The position numbers were made by a program, and so were the translations under genes. A stretch of DNA of 64,000 bases from Fretibacterium fastidiosum (GTDB lineage Bacteria > Synergistota > Synergistia > Synergistales > Aminobacteriaceae): positions 1,426,001-1,490,000 of the forward strand of contig NZ_OZ209244.1 of assembly GCF_964642095.1 (NCBI RefSeq), given 5' to 3'. How positions within the stretch are numbered: the first letter of the stretch is position 1; each line of letters begins with the position of its first letter. Below are positions 58,432 through 64,000 of the stretch, in pieces. The notes under the pieces were generated by a model. It saw only the letters and a program-made list of their open reading frames with translations. It did no database searches and had not been told where the DNA came from.

Positions 58432-59708
58432 CGCTGATGCTCTGGATCGTTGCGCTGTTTGCAGTGTTTCTTCTTGGCGTTCCGATTAGCTTTTCTCTTG
58501 GAATTGTCACGCTGGCAGGTTTGGTCGGTTCGGGACTGCCGTTACAGGTGGTCGTCCAGCGTATGTTCACCGGGGCGGATAACTTTGCCTTTGTGGCCAT
58601 TCCTCTTTTTATTTTAGCGGGCAACTTGATGGCCGTTGGCGGAATTTCAAAGCGTATTACTTCGTTTGCCGATATGTTGGTCGGACATTGGCCGGGCGGC
58701 CTGGGGATGGTGGCCATAGTAGCCTCCATGATATTTGCTGCAGTCACGGGATCGGCCATTGCGGCCACGGCAGCAATCGGCGCTATACTCATCAGCGAGA
58801 TGATTGTGAAAGGCTATTCACGACCCTACGCTGCGGCATTGGTGGCCACGGCTGGCTCCATTGGTCCCATCATCCCCCCAAGCATTCCGCTTGTAGTTTA
58901 TGGCGTCATCGTCAGTAGCTCCATTGCAAAGCTTTTCATGGGAGGGGTCATCCCCGGCATCCTGATGGGAGTTTTCCTCATGATCGCTAACTGGCGTATC
59001 AGCAAGGTTAGGGGATACGTGGGGCGGGAAAAGAAGGCCAAATGGTCTGAGATCCGTCAAGGACTTCGTGACGCGGTGTTAGCCCTTTTAATGCCCATAA
59101 TCATCATTGGCGGCATCGTAGGCGGCATCTTCACGCCGACGGAATCTGCGGCCATCGCGGTAGCCTACGCCTTGGTGCTGGGTGGGTTGATCTACCGCGA
59201 GCTCTCTTGGCGTTCACTCGCCAAGGCTTTCGTTGATGCAGCAGTGACCACAGGGGTCATCCTTACGGTGCTGATGACGGCAAACTTGTTTATCTGGTTT
59301 ATGACCGTGAAAATGATTCCCCAGTCCATCGCTCAAAGCCTGCTCTCGGTAATCAGCTCAAAGTGGGGCGCGCTTATGGTGATGAACATTATCCTGCTTA
59401 TTGCGGGAACATTTATTGACACAACAAGTGCAATCACGATTTTTGTGCCGCTTTTTCTGCCTCTAGTGCAGACGTTTGGCATTGATCTTATTCATTTTGG
59501 CGTCATGGTGGCGGTCAACCTGACGATTGGCATGTGTACTCCACCGCTTGGAGTCTGTCTCTTCGTCGCTTGCGAGATTGCGGATACCACTTTGACGAAA
59601 ATGTTTAAGGACCTCATCCTTATGCTCATCCCGCTTCTCATCCTGCTGGCCCTCATTACCTACATTCCAGCCACTGTTCTTTGGCTGCCCAATGTTCTTG
59701 GGCTTTAG
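58428..59708 (+). CDS. TRAP transporter large permease (DctM family)
   Basis: This 426-residue polytopic permease carries out Na+- or H+-coupled import. NFAFVAIPLFILAGNLMAVG, AAVTGSAIAATAAIGAI, GSIGPIIPPSIPLVVYGVIV and GGIVGGIFTPTESAAIAVAY are typical DctM segments. GTG 58428 overlaps the dctQ stop. It is the last gene of the GntR-controlled operon. A 44-base near-copy of its middle occurs at 61098-61141. Confidence 0.94.
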   Translation: MTLMLWIVALFAVFLLGVPISFSLGIVTLAGLVGSGLPLQVVVQRMFTGADNFAFVAIPLFILAGNLMAVGGISKRITSFADMLVGHWPGGLGMVAIVASMIFAAVTGSAIAATAAIGAILISEMIVKGYSRPYAAALVATAGSIGPIIPPSIPLVVYGVIVSSSIAKLFMGGVIPGILMGVFLMIANWRISKVRGYVGREKKAKWSEIRQGLRDAVLALLMPIIIIGGIVGGIFTPTESAAIAVAYALVLGGLIYRELSWRSLAKAFVDAAVTTGVILTVLMTANLFIWFMTVKMIPQSIAQSLLSVISSKWGALMVMNIILLIAGTFIDTTSAITIFVPLFLPLVQTFGIDLIHFGVMVAVNLTIGMCTPPLGVCLFVACEIADTTLTKMFKDLILMLIPLLILLALITYIPATVLWLPNVLGL

Positions 59709-59714
59709 GAATGG

Positions 59715-59864
59715 CTAATGCTGGTCCTCACTGTGAGGAGCAGCATGGTATTCGTTTCCTTCAATTTCCTCAGCGCTTGCCTGCCCCCTGAAGAGCGTGA
59801 GCAACAATAGAGACAACGAGACGAACCCTAAAACGCTGCGAGTGAGTAAAGTAGACTTCTTCAC
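59715..59864 (-). pseudogene. 5' fragment of an ankyrin-gene paralog (signal peptide only)
   Basis: The minus-strand frame from GTG 59864 (VKKSTLLTRSVLGFVSLSLL then LLTLFRGQASA) nearly repeats the signal peptide of the intact ankyrin gene (KKSTSLVRSVLGFVSLSLLL then LTLFRGQAGA). It then ends after about 18 unrelated residues. The ankyrin repeats are missing. A good GAGGAG site precedes it, so a short secreted peptide could still be made. Confidence 0.7.
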
Positions 59865-59945
59865 CAACGTGCTCCTCTCCCTTCCAGTTTTGTTACACCG
59901 TGCCGCCGCCTGCGTTTTCAATCCAGCGGCCTCAGCAAACTCGTG

Positions 59946-59972
59946 AACGAAGGGCCTGCATCGGCCCTTCGT
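59946..59972 (-). terminator. Hairpin downstream of the ankyrin gene
   Basis: ACGAAGGGCC and GGCCCTTCGT form a 10-bp stem around a 6-base loop, 17 bases after the ankyrin stop. The T-run is weak on this strand. Confidence 0.55.
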
Positions 59973-59988
59973 TTGCCCTTCATTTTCT

Positions 59989-60888
59989 TCAATTTTGTCC
60001 GGCCTTTTCCTCCAGCAGCTTCAACGCCCCTGTGGCCTTGAGTTTTTCATTCATTCTTGCGTAGTCGAGGGCCGTTTTGCCCTCGTCGTTCTTTGCCTTT
60101 GCGTCCGCTCCCGCCTCCAGCAGCGCCGTCAGGGCTTTGGGGTTGGGGTTGTGTTGGGCCGCGAGCATCAAAGGAGTCCAACCCTCTTTGTTTTTGGCGT
60201 TGACGTCCGCTCCAGCCTTGATCAAGGCCCTCAGAACTTCCGGGGTGTTCTCGATCGCAGCAGCCATCAACGACGTCGCACCATATTTGTTTTTGGCGTT
60301 GACGTCCGCTCCGGCCTCCATCAAGACCCTCAGGGCTTCCGGGTTTGAGTTGTATCGGGCCGCAACCATCAACGGCGTCCACTCATCTTTCTGTTTGGTG
60401 TTGACATCTGCCCCCGCGTCCAGCAGCGCCGTCAGGATTTCCGGGTTTGAGTTGTTGTACGCAGCAAGCATCAAAGGCGTCAAATCAAATTTGTTTTTGG
60501 CGTTGACGTCTGCCCCCGCGTCCAGCAGCACCCTCAGGGCTTCCGGGTTCGAGTTGTATTGGGCCGCAAGCATCAACGGCGTCAAGCCATCTGTGCCTTT
60601 AACGTTGACCTCCGCTCCCGCGTCCAGCAGCGCCGTCAGGGTTGCCAGGTTTGAGTTGTTGTACGCAGCAAGCATCAAAGGCGTCCACCCATATTCGTTC
60701 TTCGCGTTGACGTCCGCTCCGTCTTGAATCAGCTGCCGCACCTTTTCGGGCCCTGCTTTGCCGGCTACCTCCAGGAGCTCTTCCGTCGTTCCGGCGCCTG
60801 CCTGCCCCCTGAAAAGCGTGAGCAGCAAGAGAGACAACGAGACAAACCCCAAAACGCTGCGAACGAGTGAAGTGGACTTTTTCCCCAA
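59989..60888 (-). CDS. Secreted ankyrin-repeat protein
   Basis: This is a 299-residue protein from TTG 60888, with a signal peptide (VLGFVSLSLLLLTLFRGQAG) followed by about seven ankyrin repeats of 35 residues with the consensus G-x-TPLMLAA-x-x-N-x-NPE-x-L-x-x-LL-x-AGADVNAKN. The closing segment is ALDYARMNEKLKATGALKLL. Repeats are highly alike at DNA level, so copy number may vary by slippage. It is probably a periplasmic or surface protein-interaction module. It is flanked by a 3' relic upstream and a 5' relic downstream of paralogs. Confidence 0.92.
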   Translation of the reverse strand: MGKKSTSLVRSVLGFVSLSLLLLTLFRGQAGAGTTEELLEVAGKAGPEKVRQLIQDGADVNAKNEYGWTPLMLAAYNNSNLATLTALLDAGAEVNVKGTDGLTPLMLAAQYNSNPEALRVLLDAGADVNAKNKFDLTPLMLAAYNNSNPEILTALLDAGADVNTKQKDEWTPLMVAARYNSNPEALRVLMEAGADVNAKNKYGATSLMAAAIENTPEVLRALIKAGADVNAKNKEGWTPLMLAAQHNPNPKALTALLEAGADAKAKNDEGKTALDYARMNEKLKATGALKLLEEKAGQN

Positions 60889-60912
60889 AGCGCCCTTCTC
60901 CCTTCTCCTTTT

Positions 60913-60995
60913 TCAGCGTCCGGCCTTTTCCGTCAGCAGCTTCAAGGCCCCTGTGTCCTTGAGTTTTTCGTTCTCCCCCGCGCAGTCGAGGGCGT
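60913..60995 (-). pseudogene. 3' fragment of an ankyrin-gene paralog
   Basis: The minus strand reads ALDCAGENEKLKDTGALKLL then TEKAGR-stop, closely matching the end of the intact ankyrin gene (ALDYARMNEKLKATGALKLL then EEKAGQN-stop). Only the last ~27 codons survive, immediately upstream of the intact gene. Confidence 0.75.
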
Positions 60996-61097
60996 TTTAC
61001 CCCAAATGGTTTCAATCTTTTTGTTGCGTCTGGCCTGACAATCTGGCAAGTATTATAAACCGTATTCTAACGATGTTGGAAGGTATGGACCACGGCA

Positions 61098-61141
61098 CTG
61101 GTTTATGACGGTGAAAAGGATACCCCAGTCCATCGCTCAAG
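61098..61141 (+). pseudogene. 44-base relic of a TRAP dctM gene
   Basis: This piece matches 40 of 44 bases with 59294-59337 inside the intact dctM (segment WFMTVKMIPQSIAQ). It is in the same orientation as that gene and opposite to the dctM just beyond it. Confidence 0.65.
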
Positions 61142-61152
61142 TGCGGAGAAAG

Positions 61153-62433
61153 TTAACGGAGAACCTTGAGGAGTCCCATCGTCAGCACGGGGAAATAGGT
61201 AAAGAGCAAAAGACAGGCCACCATGGCGCAGAAAACTGGCACGATCTCGCGTGAGATGCTTTCTATATTCTCTCCTGAGATGGCTGAGGCGACGAAAAGA
61301 TTGATGCCGTAGGGAGGAGAGATGAACCCGCAGGCGAGGTTCACGGTGATGATGAGCCCGAAGTGTATGGGGTCAATGCCAATGCTACGCACAACGGGCA
61401 GGAGAATAGGCGTCAGGATGATGACTGCGGCGATGTTATCCACAAAACAGCCGAGGACCAACAGGAAAAAGTTGATGATGATCATCAAGAGGAAAGGGCT
61501 TTCAGCGAAGCTTGTGAACCACTGGGCGATGTGCGCCGGTATCTGCGCCATGGCAAGATAGTTGGCGAACGCCATGGAGAGTCCAATGAGGAAGGACGTG
61601 GCACCGTTGATGAGTGCCGTGCTCTTAAGACAGTCATAGAGCGTTGCCATGGTCAGCTCACGGTAGACGAACTTGCCTATAAAGACGGAATAGGCCACGG
61701 CAACGACAGCAGCCTCTGTTGGGGTAAAGACGCCACCGTAGATGCCGCCAAGGATGATGACAGGGACCAGCAACGCCCAGAACGCCTCACGAAAGGCCTT
61801 GGCGACGGAGCTAAACTTCGGACGCTCGGCCATGCTGAGATAATGCCGCTTACGCGCCGTGAAGTAGCATACGAGCATTAGAGCAATGCCGATAATAATA
61901 CCCGGCACAATTCCGGCAATGAACATATCGCCAATGGATGCCTTAGCGACGATGCCGTAGATGACGAAAGGGATACTCGGCGGGATGATGACGCCAATGG
62001 TCCCTGCCGCAGCGGTGATGGCCGCCGCAAACCCTGCGTCGTACCTGCGCTCCTTCATGGCTGGAATCATAAAGGAGCCGATGGCGGAAACCGTCGCGGG
62101 ACCCGATCCAGATATCGCTGCAAAGAACATGCACGCCAGCACCGTCACCATGGCAAGCCCGCCGACGATCCAACCCACGAGGCTCTCGGCAAGGGTGACA
62201 AGGCGGCGTGAGATGCCCCCGCTGCACATCAGCGAACCCGCGAGGATGAAGAATGGTATGGCCAAAAGGGGGAAGGAGTCTAAGCCTGTAAACGCCTTCT
62301 GCGCAATCATAACCATCGGGATGTTGGACGTAAACAGCATCATGATCCAAGTTGAAAGTCCCAGTGTGATGCCGATGGGGATGCTGAATGCGATGGTGAC
62401 GATGAGGATGGAGAATATCAGAATGGCCTCCAT
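61153..62433 (-). CDS. TRAP transporter large permease (DctM family), second system
   Basis: This 426-residue permease opens ILIFSILIVTIAFSIPIGIT. Typical segments are SFPLLAIPFFILAGSLMCSG, AAISGSGPATVSAIGSFMIP, GTIGVIIPPSIPFVIYGIVA and GGIYGGVFTPTEAAVVAVAY. It is a separate lineage from the dctM at 58428. It is the last gene of a minus-strand dctPQM set, with dctQ ending one base upstream of its start. Confidence 0.94.
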   Translation of the reverse strand: MEAILIFSILIVTIAFSIPIGITLGLSTWIMMLFTSNIPMVMIAQKAFTGLDSFPLLAIPFFILAGSLMCSGGISRRLVTLAESLVGWIVGGLAMVTVLACMFFAAISGSGPATVSAIGSFMIPAMKERRYDAGFAAAITAAAGTIGVIIPPSIPFVIYGIVAKASIGDMFIAGIVPGIIIGIALMLVCYFTARKRHYLSMAERPKFSSVAKAFREAFWALLVPVIILGGIYGGVFTPTEAAVVAVAYSVFIGKFVYRELTMATLYDCLKSTALINGATSFLIGLSMAFANYLAMAQIPAHIAQWFTSFAESPFLLMIIINFFLLVLGCFVDNIAAVIILTPILLPVVRSIGIDPIHFGLIITVNLACGFISPPYGINLFVASAISGENIESISREIVPVFCAMVACLLLFTYFPVLTMGLLKVLR

Positions 62434-62434
62434 G

Positions 62435-62986
62435 TCACTTGCCTCCCTCTAACGGTTCTGTCGTGTCGCCGGATGGCTTCAGCTCCGTCGCCCTGACCTC
62501 GCCACTCTCAGCGTGTGAAAGGCCGTTTTTGTGGAGCTTCCATATTTCGACGATGAGGCGCACACACATCAACGCGCACCCTGCCGGGACGGCGGCGTAG
62601 GGCCACGTCATGGGCATGCGCATAGCGGCCGAAACCTGTCCTGCACCACGGATGAAGAGGACGAGTTTTGTACCGTACCATGTCAGAAAAAAGCTAAAGG
62701 CAAACCAGATCAGAAGGACAAGGTACTCGATCCATATTCGGGATGCCCCCTTGAACAGGTCCACGAGCATCTCCACCCGAAAATGGCTTCTTTCGCGCAC
62801 GGCGTAGCTGGCGCCAACCCAGGAGAACCATAAAAATATGAAGCGAGCCAACTCCTCGCTCCACGAGAGCGAGTTTGCAAAGACGTAGCGCATCACAACC
62901 TGCACAAAAACGACGATGGTCATGATGGCAAGCGTCCAGACGCAGAAGTACTCCTCAAAGTTGTTGAGAAATTTTTTTAACGTCAT
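62435..62986 (-). CDS. TRAP transporter small permease (DctQ family), second system
   Basis: This is a 183-residue four-helix membrane protein. VVFVQVVMRYVFANSLSWSE and RFIFLWFSWVGASYAVRERS are the DctQ signatures. The cytosolic tail is longer than in the first system. It lies just downstream of a terminator that follows dctP. Confidence 0.92.
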   Translation of the reverse strand: MTLKKFLNNFEEYFCVWTLAIMTIVVFVQVVMRYVFANSLSWSEELARFIFLWFSWVGASYAVRERSHFRVEMLVDLFKGASRIWIEYLVLLIWFAFSFFLTWYGTKLVLFIRGAGQVSAAMRMPMTWPYAAVPAGCALMCVRLIVEIWKLHKNGLSHAESGEVRATELKPSGDTTEPLEGGK

Positions 62987-63024
62987 GAAAAATAACCGTT
63001 CCTTTCACCGCGGAATCACCGGAA

Positions 63025-63057
63025 TAAAAAGGCGCCCCCAGGGGGACGGGGGCGCCA
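63025..63057 (-). terminator. Terminator between dctP and dctQ, second system
   Basis: On the minus strand GGCGCCCCC and GGGGGCGCC form a 9-bp stem followed by TTTTTA. Confidence 0.88.
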
Positions 63058-63075
63058 ATGGAACACGGGGAGCGC

Positions 63076-64000
63076 CTACTTCTGCACTTGCTTGATGATT
63101 TCCATCAAATCCTGTCCCAGCTCATCGGCGAACTGCGGATAGACCTCCGCCGTTGCCGCCACAAAGGGTTTTTTCTCTTCAGCCGTCAACTCGTTGGCGG
63201 TCATCCCGGCTTCGGTGACCTTTTTCTTGAAACTTTCCTCCTCTTCGGCCATGGCCTTGCGTTGCGCTTCCGTCGCATCTTTTGCGGCCTTCAACACCAA
63301 ATCCCGCAGGGCCTCCGGCAGGCCGTCAATGAACGCTTTGTTGGCAATCAACACCTCGAAGGAAAAGACGTGGCCCGTTTCGGAAACGTACTTCTGGACC
63401 TCGTAAAACTTTCCGTCATCGATCATCGCATAAGGATTTTCCTGTGCATCCACAGTGCCTTGCTGCAGGGCCGTGTAAAGCTCTCCCCAACTCATGGGTG
63501 TGGGGTTGGCGCCGAGCGCCTTGAAGAACGCGATGTGCATCGGGTTCTCCATCGTGCGGATCTTCAGGCCCTTCATGTCGTCCGGCGTGTGAATGGGGTT
63601 ACGGTTGTTGGTAACGTGACGGAAGCCATTCTCCTGGTAGCCCAGGATCAAGATGCCCTTCTCTGCCGTCAGCCCGTTCAGTTTCTCTCCAAGCACGCCG
63701 TCCACTGCGGCAAATGCGGCCTCGCGCGTCGTGAAGAGGTATGGCAGATCAAGCACCTGAATGCGCTTTTCAAAACCGGCCAGGACGGAAGAGGAGGGGA
63801 TGGCCATTTGAATGGCGCCAAGCTGCACGCCTTCGCACAGCTCACGGTCCCCGCCAAGCTGGCCGTTAGGATAGAGTTCCACCTTAATTTTCCCCGCCGA
63901 GCCTTCTTCGATCTGCTTTGCGAAGACATCCTTCATCACCGTCATCGTCGGATGGGATTCAGAGCCGATGTACCCCAGCTTGATCGTATAATCTGCTGCC
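63076..64000 (-). CDS. TRAP transporter solute-binding protein (DctP family), partial
   Basis: The binding protein of the second TRAP system is cut at the right edge. The frame is open to 64000 and begins ADYTIKLGYIGSESHPTMTV, which is close to the mature N-terminus, so only the signal peptide and a few residues are missing. It shows YPNGQLGGDRELCEGVQLGA, GFRHVTNNRNPIHTPDDMKG and the carboxylate-binding Arg in GLKIRTMENPMHIAF. It shares the family, but not close identity, with the DctP at 56865. Confidence 0.93.
   Translation of the reverse strand, partial: AADYTIKLGYIGSESHPTMTVMKDVFAKQIEEGSAGKIKVELYPNGQLGGDRELCEGVQLGAIQMAIPSSSVLAGFEKRIQVLDLPYLFTTREAAFAAVDGVLGEKLNGLTAEKGILILGYQENGFRHVTNNRNPIHTPDDMKGLKIRTMENPMHIAFFKALGANPTPMSWGELYTALQQGTVDAQENPYAMIDDGKFYEVQKYVSETGHVFSFEVLIANKAFIDGLPEALRDLVLKAAKDATEAQRKAMAEEEESFKKKVTEAGMTANELTAEEKKPFVAATAEVYPQFADELGQDLMEIIKQVQK

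Noticed and set aside
1..64000. tRNA, rRNA or tmRNA genes
   Set aside because: I looked for cloverleaf-type arms and rRNA signature sequences while reading and saw none; a covariance search would be needed to exclude them formally.

Overview
The window reads as chromosomal DNA of an anaerobic member of the Synergistota (Synergistetes), probably close to the oral/gut lineage that includes Fretibacterium. The strongest single clue is a secreted subtilisin (18115-20061) that ends in a Gly-rich, GGGCD-type stretch, a hydrophobic helix and an Arg-rich tail, which is the Synergist-CTERM sorting signal. The gene content agrees: an Rnf complex, a sodium-pump decarboxylase set, TRAP transporters, DUF3798 binding proteins and many Rpn / AAA-PD-(D/E)XK genes. 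I saw no rRNA, tRNA or CRISPR array.

Region by region. 1-8.9 kb is a mobile-DNA graveyard. It holds an IS21-type element running off the left edge, a fragment of a conjugative element (orf151, topB, a KfrB-domain gene, a small orf and a 3' stub of trbI/virB10), an IS200/IS605 tnpB 3'-end relic inserted in trbI, an intact IS1380/IS4-type transposase, and a second IS200/IS605-like relic. 8.98-14.5 kb is a ferrous-iron uptake cluster (feoA, feoA, feoB, a FeoB-associated Cys-rich peptide) interleaved with three secreted proteins, two of them DUF4198, whose predicted mature N-termini all begin with histidine. 14.6-17.3 kb (minus) has a two-gene chromate-type transporter and an AAA/PD-(D/E)XK gene. 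17.6-20.1 kb holds secreted proteins including the subtilisin. 20.2-25.25 kb is a complete rnfCDGEAB operon for ferredoxin:NAD+ oxidoreduction coupled to ion pumping. 25.3-27.1 kb has an Rpn nuclease gene flanked by hairpin-rich repeats. 27.2-31.3 kb carries veg, a flavodoxin, a nickel superoxide dismutase with its maturation protease, an agmatinase-type ureohydrolase and a SurA/PpiD-like protein.

31.5-38.6 kb is a transport operon: two nearly identical DUF3798 binding-protein genes, an ABC ATPase, two permeases and a small membrane-anchored protein. 38.8-41.3 kb encodes carboxyltransferase, gamma and biotin-carrier subunits of a methylmalonyl-CoA/oxaloacetate-type decarboxylase, with no beta subunit in the window. 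41.6-53.3 kb is one long housekeeping operon: an RpiB-Upp fusion, a WecA/MraY-like enzyme, WecB, MurA, a P-loop protein, UDG family 4, UppS, CdsA, Dxr, RseP, IspG, a zinc-ribbon peptide and a cobalamin adenosyltransferase. It joins isoprenoid, lipid-carrier, phospholipid and peptidoglycan synthesis.

53.3-54.3 kb is repeat and pseudogene debris. 54.4-59.7 kb is a self-contained catabolic unit: a FadR-type repressor with a 28-bp perfect palindrome over its promoter, a DUF2848 enzyme, a nitrilase-superfamily amidase and a TRAP transporter. 59.7-61.1 kb carries an ankyrin-repeat gene flanked by fragments of its own paralogs. 61.15-64 kb (minus) is a second TRAP transporter cut by the right edge.

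All calls come from reading the sequence and family knowledge; no database search was run.
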